Source: an uncultured Luminiphilus sp. (GTDB lineage: Bacteria > Pseudomonadota > Gammaproteobacteria > Pseudomonadales > Halieaceae). Taken from it: a stretch of DNA of 38,036 bases. A program made the position numbers and the translations under genes. Below, piece after piece: positions 8,520 through 17,691 of this stretch. Each line of letters starts with the position of its first letter. The stretch's first letter is position 1. Below the pieces are notes generated by a model. It was not told where the DNA came from. It was given only the letters and a program-made list of their open reading frames with translations, and ran no database searches. Location of the stretch: positions 1-38,036 of the forward strand of contig CALKNZ010000076.1 in assembly GCA_938091995.1 (NCBI GenBank), in the 5' to 3' direction.

Positions 8520-11132
8520 GTGCTGGAAGCCTATCGCGCCCATGTTGCAGAGCGCGCCCAAGAAAATATCCCTGCAAAACCCCTTAGCGCTGCTCAGGTC
8601 GCCGAGCTGGTTGAGCTACTCAAGAATCCACCCGCGGAGGAGGCAGACTTTCTACTGGAGCTTCTGGCCACTCGAGTACCCCCTGGTGTTGACGAGGCAG
8701 CCTACGTAAAAGCGGGGTTTTTATCGGCAGTCGCCAAGGGTGAGACAGCATGCGCTCTGATTAGCCCGCTGCAAGCTGTGGTGCTGCTTGGCAATATGCA
8801 CGGGGGCTACAACATTGAGACACTCGTGGGTTTACTTACCGACGGACAACTTGCTGAAGCTGCTGCACAGCAGTTGAAACATACCTTACTCATGTTTGAA
8901 GCGTTTCATGATGTTGAAGCTTTGGCCAACCAAGGCAACCCCCAGGCCTCTGCGGTGATGCAAAGCTGGGCCGATGGCGAGTGGTTCACCAATCGCGAGC
9001 CCGTGGCAGAGTCCACAAAAATGGTGGTCTTTAAAGTTACCGGTGAAACCAATACTGATGACCTGTCCCCCGCCCCTGATGCTTGGTCACGGCCGGACAT
9101 CCCCCTGCACGCCAATGCCATGTACAAAATGACCCGTGAGGGCTTAGAACCGGACGAACACGGCACCACAGGGCCCATGAAGCAAATTGCAGCGATTAAA
9201 GCCAAAGCACTGCCCGTCGCATTTGTCGGTGACGTGGTTGGAACGGGATCCTCGCGCAAGTCAGCCACCAACTCAGTGCTTTGGTTTTTTGGCGACGATA
9301 TGCCCGGAGTACCCAATAAGCGCGGTGGCGGTGTTTGTATCGGCGGCAAAGTAGCACCCATTTTTTACAACACAATGGAAGATGCCGGCGCTCTGGTTTT
9401 TGAGGCGCCTGTTGACGATCTACGCATGGGAGACATTATTGAAATTCGCCCATATGACGGAGAGATTCTTAATGATAACGGTGACTTACTGTCTGAATTT
9501 AATTTAAAATCTGAAGTTCTTTTGGATGAGGTTCGTGCCGGCGGACGTATTAATCTGATCATTGGCCGCGGGCTCACAGCCCGAGCTCGAGAGTCCCTGG
9601 GGCTCCCTGTTAGCAATCTTTTTCGCACGCCTGAGCAACCCGCAGACAGCGGCAAAGGCTTCACGCTGGCGCAGAAAATGGTCGGAAGGGCTTGCGGCAT
9701 GGCTGGCGTAAGACCCGGCACCTACTGTGAGCCCCGAATGACAACCGTCGGATCCCAGGACACAACAGGCCCTATGACCCGTGATGAACTCAAAGATCTG
9801 GCTTGTTTGGGCTTCTCAGCCGATCTGACCATGCAATCGTTCTGTCATACCGCCGCTTACCCCAAGCCGGTCGATATTTCTACGCAACACACACTTCCAG
9901 ACTTCATACAAACCCGAGGGGGTGTTTCACTGCGTCCGGGAGATGGCATTATCCACAGCTGGCTTAATCGCATGCTACTACCTGACACCGTTGGCACCGG
10001 GGGAGACTCCCACACGCGTTTCCCCATGGGAATTTCATTTCCGGCCGGGTCAGGTCTGGTTGCCTTTGCAGCAGCGACCGGCGTGATGCCTCTAGACATG
10101 CCAGAGTCCGTCTTGGTGCGCTTTAAAGGAGAAATGCAACCCGGCATAACCCTCAGAGATCTCGTGCATGCCATTCCCTACTATGCCATTCAAAGGGGGC
10201 TTCTAACCGTTGAGAAGAAAGGCAAGAAGAACATCTTCTCAGGCCAAATACTTGAGATTGAGGGGCTGGAGAACCTCACTGTTGAGCAAGCCTTTGAGCT
10301 CTCAGATGCCTCCGCCGAACGCTCGGCCGCTGGCTGCACCATTAAGCTGGGAGAGGACACGATTGCGGAGTATTTGCGCTCGAATATTATCCTGCTTCGC
10401 TCAATGATTGCTGAAGGCTATGGTGATGCAAGAACCCTAGAACGACGTGCACGGAAAATGGAAGAATGGCTGGCACAGCCTGAACTTTTATGTGCTGATA
10501 ATGATGCGGAATATCTGGAGATCATTGAAATTGATCTTGCTGATATAAAAGAGCCCATCGTATGCGCCCCCAACGATCCGGATGATGCCAGAAAACTGTC
10601 TGACGTTGCCGGCGATGCAGTCAACGAAGTTTTTATCGGCAGTTGTATGACAAACATTGGTCATTTTCGCGCCGCAGGAAAGCTTTTAGAGGCACACGGA
10701 AAACCCGTGAGCACGCGCATGTGGATCTGCCCCCCTACACGCATGGATGAACAACTGCTCATGGAAGAAGGCTATTTTTCTATCTTTGGGAAGGCCGGTG
10801 CCCGAACTGAAATGCCCGGGTGCTCACTTTGCATGGGAAATCAAGCGCGAGTGGAGCCCGGTAGCACGGTACTTTCAACATCAACCCGCAACTTCCCCAA
10901 TCGACTGGGTGATGGCGCCAATGTTTACTTAACTTCTGCCGAGTTGGCCGCCATTGGAGCGCTCTTGGGAAGGCTACCTAGCCCCGCTGAATACCTCGAG
11001 TTTGCCACCAAAATCGATTCGATGGCCGATGAAATCTATCGTTATATGAATTTCGATCGCGTTATCGAATTTCAGCAGCGCGCAGAAGAAGGACAGCGCA
11101 TAGCGGCTGTGCAGATAGACGAGGTCGCCTAA
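8520..11132 (+). CDS. acnB: Aconitate hydratase B
   Basis: TCA-cycle [4Fe-4S] aconitase interconverting citrate and isocitrate; AcnB is also able to act on 2-methyl-cis-aconitate. It is 870 aa (E. coli 865). The start is GTG at 8520 with AGGAG at 8508-8512 (7 nt spacing), giving [13 protein letters not shown], which aligns with the E. coli N-terminus; the frame from 8481 is too long. The HEAT-like N-terminal domain is followed by the swivel domain and the catalytic core. Cluster cysteines are Cys709 ([10 protein letters not shown]), Cys768 and Cys771 (PGCSLCMGN), one position off E. coli numbering. A -10-like TATACT lies at 8475-8480 without a good -35. The gene is monocistronic with a strong hairpin downstream. 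Confidence 0.96.
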   Translation: MLEAYRAHVAERAQENIPAKPLSAAQVAELVELLKNPPAEEADFLLELLATRVPPGVDEAAYVKAGFLSAVAKGETACALISPLQAVVLLGNMHGGYNIETLVGLLTDGQLAEAAAQQLKHTLLMFEAFHDVEALANQGNPQASAVMQSWADGEWFTNREPVAESTKMVVFKVTGETNTDDLSPAPDAWSRPDIPLHANAMYKMTREGLEPDEHGTTGPMKQIAAIKAKALPVAFVGDVVGTGSSRKSATNSVLWFFGDDMPGVPNKRGGGVCIGGKVAPIFYNTMEDAGALVFEAPVDDLRMGDIIEIRPYDGEILNDNGDLLSEFNLKSEVLLDEVRAGGRINLIIGRGLTARARESLGLPVSNLFRTPEQPADSGKGFTLAQKMVGRACGMAGVRPGTYCEPRMTTVGSQDTTGPMTRDELKDLACLGFSADLTMQSFCHTAAYPKPVDISTQHTLPDFIQTRGGVSLRPGDGIIHSWLNRMLLPDTVGTGGDSHTRFPMGISFPAGSGLVAFAAATGVMPLDMPESVLVRFKGEMQPGITLRDLVHAIPYYAIQRGLLTVEKKGKKNIFSGQILEIEGLENLTVEQAFELSDASAERSAAGCTIKLGEDTIAEYLRSNIILLRSMIAEGYGDARTLERRARKMEEWLAQPELLCADNDAEYLEIIEIDLADIKEPIVCAPNDPDDARKLSDVAGDAVNEVFIGSCMTNIGHFRAAGKLLEAHGKPVSTRMWICPPTRMDEQLLMEEGYFSIFGKAGARTEMPGCSLCMGNQARVEPGSTVLSTSTRNFPNRLGDGANVYLTSAELAAIGALLGRLPSPAEYLEFATKIDSMADEIYRYMNFDRVIEFQQRAEEGQRIAAVQIDEVA

Positions 11133-11174
11133 CTGCAAATGTCAGTAAAGGGATTAGGCGATAGGTAACACGAC

Positions 11175-11203
11175 TGAGCTGAGGGGGGTTGCCCCTCAGC
11201 TCA
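11175..11203 (+). terminator. Hairpin downstream of acnB
   Basis: A 12-bp perfect stem (TGAGCTGAGGGG / CCCCTCAGCTCA) around a 5-nt loop begins about 40 nt after the acnB stop. The stem is very stable, but no T-run follows directly (only TCTTGTTTC about 15 nt on), so it may terminate or simply protect the 3' end. Confidence 0.6.
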
Positions 11204-11308
11204 ATCAGCGCCTCATCTTGTTTCTAGCCAAAGTGCTCAGAGCCGGCTGGAGACACTAAAGCGCTACCTACCCCTCCCTTGCCTGTCAATCAGAAGAGAG
11301 GGCCTCAC

Positions 11309-11860
11309 TTAATCAGCCGGTAATTTCTCAGCACCAAGCGCTCCAAAAGGCGGTGCGGCACTGTCTAGGGCCTCGATTAATTCATTTAACAGTTCGTATA
11401 GCCCGCTTAAATTCTCAGCGCCAAACTGCGTTTCTATGTATTGGTATCGCGCTTCAGATTCCGGGGCTATTTCTTGGATCAGCCTAAGGCCATAGGACGT
11501 AATGGAAACCAGTGAACGCCGGCTGTCTCGATCGCAGGGCTGACGACGCAGAATCTCGCGGCCCTCCAAGTTTTGAATGATACGACTAACACTGGGCCGC
11601 AGTAACGAGCACGCTGTCGCCAGCTCGCTGACATCGAGAGACTCACTTTCTGCTAATGCACGCATTACCCGCCATTGCTGTGTGGAAAGGTCATGAGCGC
11701 GCAGATGGGGAATGAAGGTTCTGAGTACGGCCTCGTGGGCTTTCAGCAGAGTCATCGGCAGCGACTGATCAAAGCGCCGCATTTTACTGGCTGCAGGAGC
11801 ACTACCGACTCCTGCGGCCGCTGACTTCGGTTTTTGTCTCTGAGTCATGGATTTATTCAC
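11309..11860 (-). CDS. MarR-family regulator, HpaR-like
   Basis: 183 aa, cytoplasmic. A basic, low-complexity N-terminus of about 30 residues precedes a winged-helix domain: LRAHDLSTQQWRVMRALAE, then the recognition region SVSRIIQNLEGREILRR and the wing DRDSRRSLVSIT. This matches the subgroup annotated as homoprotocatechuate operon regulator HpaR, which typically represses aromatic catabolic genes and is released by an aromatic ligand. It is divergent from the amidase/AtoE pair 215 nt away, so those genes are the most likely target. The true ligand is unknown. Confidence 0.8.
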   Translation of the reverse strand: MNKSMTQRQKPKSAAAGVGSAPAASKMRRFDQSLPMTLLKAHEAVLRTFIPHLRAHDLSTQQWRVMRALAESESLDVSELATACSLLRPSVSRIIQNLEGREILRRQPCDRDSRRSLVSITSYGLRLIQEIAPESEARYQYIETQFGAENLSGLYELLNELIEALDSAAPPFGALGAEKLPAD

Positions 11861-12075
11861 GATTTAAGATAGCCTAAGCATAACAGTGTGCCGTGGACTT
11901 TGAGGAACAGAAACATCAAAGCCAGCCATCTGGATGACGACCAGCTCATAATACCCCCAACCTTTTGGTCGCTAACCGGTTTTTCTACACAAACTGTCAA
12001 GCTTATGGCCGATAATGACAATTAAATCTGAGCGCGATCTTCTACGCTCGGTGGCTCACTTATAGAGACAAACGT

Positions 12076-13545
12076 ATGGCGAAGGATAGCCAAAATCAGA
12101 GCCAACCCGAGAGACTCCCCTATCGAGCCGTCGACTTACTCGACGCATTAACCTCTGGGGATTTATCGGCTGTCTCGCTGATGCAGCGCACCTATGACAG
12201 GATCGCCCAGGAGAATCCGAGTATTAACGCCATTTGTACGCTGGTCCCCCTCGAACAGAGTCTTGAAGCAGCGCAACGAATAGATGACGCTAGAAACACC
12301 GGGCAAAAACTTCCAAAGCTCGCCGGCCTTCCCTTAGCGATCAAAGACCTCGCCGATACCCAAGGCATTTTGACCACCCAGGGCTCGCCGATTCATGCTC
12401 AGCAAATACCTGAGAGCGACAGTCTATTTGTATCTCGGCTAAAAGCGGCGGGAGGCATCATTATCGGTAAAACTAATACCCCTGAATTTGGCGCCGGATC
12501 ACACACCTTCAACCCGTTATTTGGTGTCACCCGAAATCCTTATAACACCCAGAAAACTGCAGGCGGTAGTTCTGGAGGTGCCGCCGCTGCTTTGGCATCG
12601 GGTATGGTTGCCCTAGCCGACGGCTCTGATATGGGCGGTTCACTGCGCAACCCTGCCGCTTTTTGTAACATCGTAGGACTGCGGCCAAGCATGGGACGCA
12701 TTCCCACTATTTTGAAGACTCGAGAAACCTTTAGTCGCATGTCCGTAGAAGGCCCTATGGCAAGAACTGTCGAAGATTGCGCGATGATGCTTCGCATTAT
12801 GGCGGGTGCCGACGACCGTGATCCGCGCTCAATAGACATGGCTAGCCTCTGTACGAGCCCAGCCTTAACCGACCCACCAAAAAATCTGCGTTTAGGTTGG
12901 GCACCTAGCCCAGCAGGATTACCCATTGAGCCCGCTGTGTCGTCAGTTCTAAGTGCGGCCATGATGGACATGCAACACCTTTACCCTGACATCGATGAAA
13001 TTAATCTCTGCGAACTTGATGATGCCATGGAGGTCTTTACCGTGTTGCGGGCCGCCGCCTTTGCTGAGGGATTGGGACACCTGTATCACGACCATCAGGA
13101 TAAAATGAAGGATACGGTCATCAACAATATAAAGTTAGGTCTTGACCTTACCGGCGACACGCTTGCGCGAGCGGAGCTTCAACGCACTCGACTCTATACC
13201 GCGATGATGTCCTTATTTGACCGCTTTGATTATCTGTTGCTACCCGTCACGCAAGTTATGCCCTTTCAGGTAGAGGTTGAATTCCCCAGAACCATCAATA
13301 AAACAGTGATGAGCAGTTATATAGACTGGATGTCGAGTTGCTGCATTCTGAGCCCCTTTGATGTTCCCTGTCTGTCGATACCTGCAGGTTTCAACACGGA
13401 CGGGCTCCCGGTAGGACTACAGATCGTCGGCAAACCCGGCGACGACTGGGGGCTTCTGCGACTGGCATACGCCTTTCAACAACAGACTAGGCACTGGCAG
13501 AAAGCACCACCACAAATCACAGGGGTAAGCCATGGGATCGCTTGA
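12076..13545 (+). CDS. Amidase-signature family amidase
   Basis: 489 aa, no signal peptide, so cytoplasmic. The Ser-cisSer-Lys triad is complete: Lys90 in LPLAIKDL, cis-Ser165 in GGSSGG and nucleophile Ser189 in DMGGSLRNP. The spacings (75 and 24 residues) equal those of FAAH (Lys142, Ser217, Ser241). It therefore hydrolyses an amide to a carboxylate and an amine or ammonia; the substrate cannot be read from the sequence. It overlaps the following transporter gene by 14 nt and is divergent from the HpaR-like regulator. The start at 12076 has only a weak purine stretch upstream. Confidence 0.85.
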   Translation: MAKDSQNQSQPERLPYRAVDLLDALTSGDLSAVSLMQRTYDRIAQENPSINAICTLVPLEQSLEAAQRIDDARNTGQKLPKLAGLPLAIKDLADTQGILTTQGSPIHAQQIPESDSLFVSRLKAAGGIIIGKTNTPEFGAGSHTFNPLFGVTRNPYNTQKTAGGSSGGAAAALASGMVALADGSDMGGSLRNPAAFCNIVGLRPSMGRIPTILKTRETFSRMSVEGPMARTVEDCAMMLRIMAGADDRDPRSIDMASLCTSPALTDPPKNLRLGWAPSPAGLPIEPAVSSVLSAAMMDMQHLYPDIDEINLCELDDAMEVFTVLRAAAFAEGLGHLYHDHQDKMKDTVINNIKLGLDLTGDTLARAELQRTRLYTAMMSLFDRFDYLLLPVTQVMPFQVEVEFPRTINKTVMSSYIDWMSSCCILSPFDVPCLSIPAGFNTDGLPVGLQIVGKPGDDWGLLRLAYAFQQQTRHWQKAPPQITGVSHGIA

Positions 13546-14863
13546 ACGCCTCCAAGAGATCATCGAGCGACGACTACCCGATCCCTTAACATTTGCGCTC
13601 GCGCTAACAGCCTTGACCGCGGTGCTCGCTGTTGTTTTAACGTCCACGGCGCCCGCGACGCTGCTGATGAAATGGGGCGACTCATTGAGCACCCTGCTGA
13701 CCTTCACCATGCAAATAGGCTTGACCATTATTTTGGCCTACGTCCTCTCCCAAACACCTTTAATGCAAAGTGGGTTAAAGCGTCTCGCAAGATTGGCTTC
13801 GACGCCTACGCAGGCCTACGTCCTCGTCATACTTACCGCCGCAACCTTTTATCTAATTTCCTGGCCTTTAGGCCCCATCACAGGGGCTTTAGTCGCGCGA
13901 GAAATTGCACGGGACGCAGTCGCCCGCAATAACCCCGTACATTTTCCGCTTATGGCTGCGGGCGCCTTGAGTGGTTATGCGGTTTGGGAGATGGGCTATT
14001 CATCGTCTATTGCCCTAGCGGTAGCCACCGAGGGCAACCCAACGTATGAAATCATTGGGCGACTTATCCCTATTCAGGAAACTCTGTTAACCCATTGGAA
14101 CTTGTTATCCATAGTCACAACGCTCGCCGTCATCATCACCACCGTTTTGGTGCTGCACAAACAGTTTGATCTAAAAAAGCCCTACATACCCGAGGATCTA
14201 GTCACCCCCCTTGAAAGCGCTAATGAAGGCGCCGATGACACCCAGCTTCCTCAGGGCCGCAGGCGGTGGTCCATACTCACCGGCCTATTTCTCGCCGCTT
14301 ATATCTTTGTATGGTTTGCGCAACAGGGGGTGTCACTGCAGCTGAATATCGTCAATTGGACTTTTCTTGCTGCGGGGCTGCTGCTGGTGCGATCGCTACC
14401 TCATTACAGCGCCCTATTTGCCGATGGCGCCCGGATCGCGGCGCCAACTTTGCTGCAATATCCTTTGTATGCAGGAATTATGGGCATGGCGATTCAAAGT
14501 GGCCTAGCACAGCAATTTACGCAAGGCTTGGTTGCCATTGCGACGCAAACAACCCTACCGATTATTGCGTTTCTCTCGGCGGGACTCATTAATATTTTCA
14601 TCCCATCTGGAGGCGCGCAGTGGGCGCTACAGGGGCCTGCTTTTATCGAAGCCGCAAAATTATTGGAAGTTGATCTCGGGCTAATTGCTATGTCTGTCGC
14701 CTACGGCGATCAATGGACTAATCTTATTCAACCCTTTGTTGCCATCCCCCTATTAGCCCTTACCGGATTGCGCCTTAAACATATATTCGGCTTGGCACTG
14801 GTACTTTGCGGGGCGACCAGTCTGCCCCTGATGGCAGGACTCCTGATCGGCAATATGCAGTAG
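13532..14863 (+). CDS. atoE: Short-chain fatty acid transporter, AtoE family
   Basis: 443-aa polytopic inner-membrane protein with about 10-12 hydrophobic segments. It is recognised by ISWPLGPITGALVAREIA, the NIFIPSGGAQWALQGP block and GDQWTNLIQPF, all characteristic of the AtoE/TIGR00366 short-chain fatty acid carriers. AGGGG lies 7 nt before the ATG, inside the amidase gene. The 14-nt overlap indicates translational coupling, so the natural substrate is probably a carboxylate related to the amidase reaction. E. coli AtoE works with acetoacetate/butyrate catabolism, but no ato genes are seen here, so the symbol denotes family only. Confidence 0.8.
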   Translation: MGSLERLQEIIERRLPDPLTFALALTALTAVLAVVLTSTAPATLLMKWGDSLSTLLTFTMQIGLTIILAYVLSQTPLMQSGLKRLARLASTPTQAYVLVILTAATFYLISWPLGPITGALVAREIARDAVARNNPVHFPLMAAGALSGYAVWEMGYSSSIALAVATEGNPTYEIIGRLIPIQETLLTHWNLLSIVTTLAVIITTVLVLHKQFDLKKPYIPEDLVTPLESANEGADDTQLPQGRRRWSILTGLFLAAYIFVWFAQQGVSLQLNIVNWTFLAAGLLLVRSLPHYSALFADGARIAAPTLLQYPLYAGIMGMAIQSGLAQQFTQGLVAIATQTTLPIIAFLSAGLINIFIPSGGAQWALQGPAFIEAAKLLEVDLGLIAMSVAYGDQWTNLIQPFVAIPLLALTGLRLKHIFGLALVLCGATSLPLMAGLLIGNMQ

Positions 14864-14915
14864 CAGCGCTTGTCGCCCAAAAAGTGGCAGCGCACCAAAT
14901 TCGGAGAGACAACAT

Positions 14916-14941
14916 GGCCTTTAAAAGGGTCTTAAAAGGCC
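14916..14941. terminator. Possible hairpin between convergent atoE and deacetylase gene
   Basis: GGCCTTT (14916-14922) and AAAGGCC (14935-14941) can pair, with two further A-T pairs across a one-base bulge, in the 177-nt gap between convergent genes. There is no clear T-run. Weak call; nothing else is evident in this gap. Confidence 0.3.
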
Positions 14942-15040
14942 TAGGACAGTAGATCTAGCCATCAAACCACACAGAGTGCTCAACACATCAAAATCATGTT
15001 CAACTCGAGGCCGCTTAATCTCCGCCGCCTAAAGTCATCA

Positions 15041-16153
15041 TCATCCAAGATGCGCTAATAATGGCTTGACCTTATCAATCGCGGCCTGTTGGTGGGGTTG
15101 TAGATCCTGTCCTCCAAGGCCTGCATGCAGGGGCAAAAAAGGATCTTCGGTGCTTGTCCTGTGACCCGAGAGAGCTTCAACAACGGCGAGTCCGAAAAAA
15201 GGCACGGTCCAACTGTTATAGCCACCTTCATGGGTCATCAAAATTTTTCCCTGACAATTGCGATCCGCAGCTGCCAAAAGCTTCTCTGTCAGACTGCGGT
15301 AGCCCTCACTGTGCATCTGCATGCGGCCTAGAGGATCGTAAGCGCCGGCATCAAAACCGCTGGGTACAATAATTAATTGAGGGGCATAGGCATCGAGCGC
15401 GGGGATGACAACCTGATCAAAGGCAGCCTCATAGGCACCAACACCTGAGCCTGGGGGCAGCGGAATATTGATATTAAACCCATGACCGGCTCCCTCACCC
15501 ACTTCGTGAACATGCCCAGAATCCGGAGGGAAACAGTTATCTTGATGCACCGAAATGGTCAACGCACGCGGGTCACCATAAAACGCGCTTTGAGTCCCGT
15601 TGCCGTGATGAACATCCCAGTCCACATAGGCAATACGCGTCACATCCATGGTCTCCAACGCGTGAAGTCCAGCGATGGCTGCATTGCCAAAAATGCAGAA
15701 GCCCATGCCTTCACCGGCAATCGCATGGTGTCCTGGGGGTCTTACTAAGGCATAGGCGTTATCGATCTCTCCAGCCATTAACGCTTCGAGTGCACTGAGC
15801 ACTCCCCCTGCAGACAACATCGCTATTTCGTAGCTACCTCGACCCGCCGGGGTAAAAAAGCCGGCATCCCCACCTGTATCAGCGCTAATACGTTGGACAT
15901 TAGCGAGATGTTCGGGTGTATGAAAACGCAGTATTTCGGCTTCCGTAGCTGCACGAGGTTTGATGTGGGTGAGCACATCATTCATTCCTGAGACTTCAAG
16001 GAGATTACGAAATCGGCGTTTAGTCTCCGGGTTTTCAGCATGGGTGCCCGGCTGCACAGGGTTGCCATAGGGCATCGGCCCCGCATAGTTTCCAGTGTCG
16101 TGCCACATATACAGTTCATGGGCGACTAATCCGGTTTTCCGTGTTGCTAACAT
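15041..16153 (-). CDS. HDAH-type histone-deacetylase-like amidohydrolase
   Basis: 370-aa zinc amidohydrolase of the class II HDAC / acetylpolyamine amidohydrolase superfamily; no signal peptide. Catalytic residues are all present: His142-His143 in RPPGHHA, zinc ligands Asp180 and His182 in DWDVHHGNGTQ, Asp268 in GFDAG and Tyr312 in EGGYN. As I remember them, these are the same numbers as in the HDAH enzyme of strain FB188, which supports the ATG at 16153 (AGGA 7 nt upstream) over a longer frame from 16192. Bacterial relatives remove acetyl or other acyl groups from amines. It is the last gene of the amidohydrolase-amidase-deacetylase operon, starting 23 nt after the amidase stop. Confidence 0.88.
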   Translation of the reverse strand: MLATRKTGLVAHELYMWHDTGNYAGPMPYGNPVQPGTHAENPETKRRFRNLLEVSGMNDVLTHIKPRAATEAEILRFHTPEHLANVQRISADTGGDAGFFTPAGRGSYEIAMLSAGGVLSALEALMAGEIDNAYALVRPPGHHAIAGEGMGFCIFGNAAIAGLHALETMDVTRIAYVDWDVHHGNGTQSAFYGDPRALTISVHQDNCFPPDSGHVHEVGEGAGHGFNINIPLPPGSGVGAYEAAFDQVVIPALDAYAPQLIIVPSGFDAGAYDPLGRMQMHSEGYRSLTEKLLAAADRNCQGKILMTHEGGYNSWTVPFFGLAVVEALSGHRTSTEDPFLPLHAGLGGQDLQPHQQAAIDKVKPLLAHLG

Positions 16154-16176
16154 GTGATGATCCTGCTTCTGGTGGT

Positions 16177-17691
16177 TTAGGTTCCTGACCAAATAGATGG
16201 TCTTCGGTGACGCCAGGGGTTGGCGCGCTCAAGCTGTGCCGCCACACTGAGAAGGCCAGCATCATTGCCCATTGCTGCGGACAGCATAATACCAATAGGC
16301 AGGCCCGATTGACTCGTTTCAAAGGGCACGGCTATGGAGGGCTGTCCCGTCATATTATAGAGATGGGTAAAGGCAGAGACCGCCTTGAAGCGGCCCGTAT
16401 ACGAAGCCAGGTCGTCACCCTCTCGATAGGTAATAGCACCCAGTTTGGGCGCTGGCGTCGCGCTAACGGGCTGTAAAATTACATCAAAATGGTTGTGAAA
16501 CTGCGCCAGTTCTAGCCCAAACTGCTGCATCAAGCCCAAGGCTCCCGCCACATCCGCACCCGAATACAACGCCCCTTCCCGGCGAATCATATGGGTCATG
16601 GGCTCTAATTCTTCAGCGGTTATGTCAAACCCACGAGCACGGACAACGGCATTCAGCCAACTCGTAGTATTAGTCGCAATCAGGGTATTCTGAACCTCAT
16701 TGAGGCGTTCATAGTTTGTGCCTGGTGCCGCCTCCTCCACGGAGTGACCCAGGGTTTCGAGCATTTTTGCGGCCTTCATAACAGCATCATGAACCTCTGG
16801 ATCAATTTTAACGTCTGGCTCGCTGAGGTTAAGTGCAATTTTTAATTGCGGGGGTTCCTGTAATACGGCGTTAAAAAATCCGCTTGTTGGCAAGCCCAAT
16901 CCGTAAGGCGCACCGGGCTGGTAGCCCGCTAAGGCTTCGAGCATCAGCGCGCTATCGCGCACGGATCGCGTTACCACGTGTCCGACTGACATACCCGATC
17001 CGCGACTGCCAGGAGTTAGTCCTCGAGTTGGTTTTAAACCTAGCAGGCCGCAAAAAGCTGCAGGCACTCGAATCGAACCACCGCCGTCAGTCCCATGGGC
17101 CATCGGAATGACACCTGCTGCAACAGCCGCAGCAGATCCCCCGCTGGAGCCGCCCGTGCTGTGGCTTAAGTTCCAAGGATTCAAGCAATCGCCCAGAAAC
17201 TGGCCCTCCGTCGTCAAAGCCAGTCCAAACTCTGGAGTATTAGTTTTGCCAAAAATAACGAGGCCAGCCTTTTTAAAGCGCCGGACAATCTCTGAGTCTT
17301 TATTGGCAATCGTGTTGGCATGGAGCGCAGACCCTGAACTGGTGATTGTACCTCTCATCTGACTGCCCAAATCTTTGAGCAAAAAAGGCACGCCTGTATA
17401 AGGCCCTTGAGGTAAATCCTTTCGACTGGCCGCCAGGGCTAATTCGATATGATCCTGACTCAGCAGGTTGAGCTGGGGATTGACCTTACGCAAGCGCTTA
17501 ACCGCCTCCGCAAGAAGCTCCGGCGGACTTACATCACCTCGCGATACCCACTGAGCTAAAGTTGTGGCATCGGCTGCATCGTAATCGGTCTGATTCACCC
17601 CACCGACTGAAGCATCCTGCCCCATAACATTGCGGCTTATAGATGCGCTAAGGGCAAGACCCAGAAATTCCCGGCGGTCAAAACCATTCAT
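16177..17691 (-). CDS. Tat-exported amidase-signature amidase
   Basis: 504 aa. The N-terminus FDRREFLGLALSAS is a twin-arginine signal (RR at 6-7 followed by a hydrophobic stretch), so the enzyme probably acts in the periplasm. The amidase triad is complete: Lys106 (FLLKDLG), cis-Ser182 (GGSSGGS) and Ser206 (DGGGSIRVP). The ATG at 17691 overlaps the stop of the preceding amidohydrolase as TAATG, implying coupled translation; the longer frame to 17727 would hide the Tat signal. It differs clearly from the cytoplasmic amidase at 12076-13545. Likely substrates are amides taken up through the neighbouring TonB receptor, which is inference. Confidence 0.86.
   Translation of the reverse strand: MNGFDRREFLGLALSASISRNVMGQDASVGGVNQTDYDAADATTLAQWVSRGDVSPPELLAEAVKRLRKVNPQLNLLSQDHIELALAASRKDLPQGPYTGVPFLLKDLGSQMRGTITSSGSALHANTIANKDSEIVRRFKKAGLVIFGKTNTPEFGLALTTEGQFLGDCLNPWNLSHSTGGSSGGSAAAVAAGVIPMAHGTDGGGSIRVPAAFCGLLGLKPTRGLTPGSRGSGMSVGHVVTRSVRDSALMLEALAGYQPGAPYGLGLPTSGFFNAVLQEPPQLKIALNLSEPDVKIDPEVHDAVMKAAKMLETLGHSVEEAAPGTNYERLNEVQNTLIATNTTSWLNAVVRARGFDITAEELEPMTHMIRREGALYSGADVAGALGLMQQFGLELAQFHNHFDVILQPVSATPAPKLGAITYREGDDLASYTGRFKAVSAFTHLYNMTGQPSIAVPFETSQSGLPIGIMLSAAMGNDAGLLSVAAQLERANPWRHRRPSIWSGT

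Noticed and set aside
11861-12075. TGTCA...TGACA repeat in the MarR/amidase divergent region as an operator
   Set aside because: The five-base arms are 16 nt apart and no other symmetric element supports it. The gap must hold both promoters, but I cannot place them.
15041-16153. True histone deacetylase role for the HDAC-like protein
   Set aside because: Bacteria lack the eukaryotic histone substrate; relatives act on acetylated amines or polyamines, which fits the operon context better.
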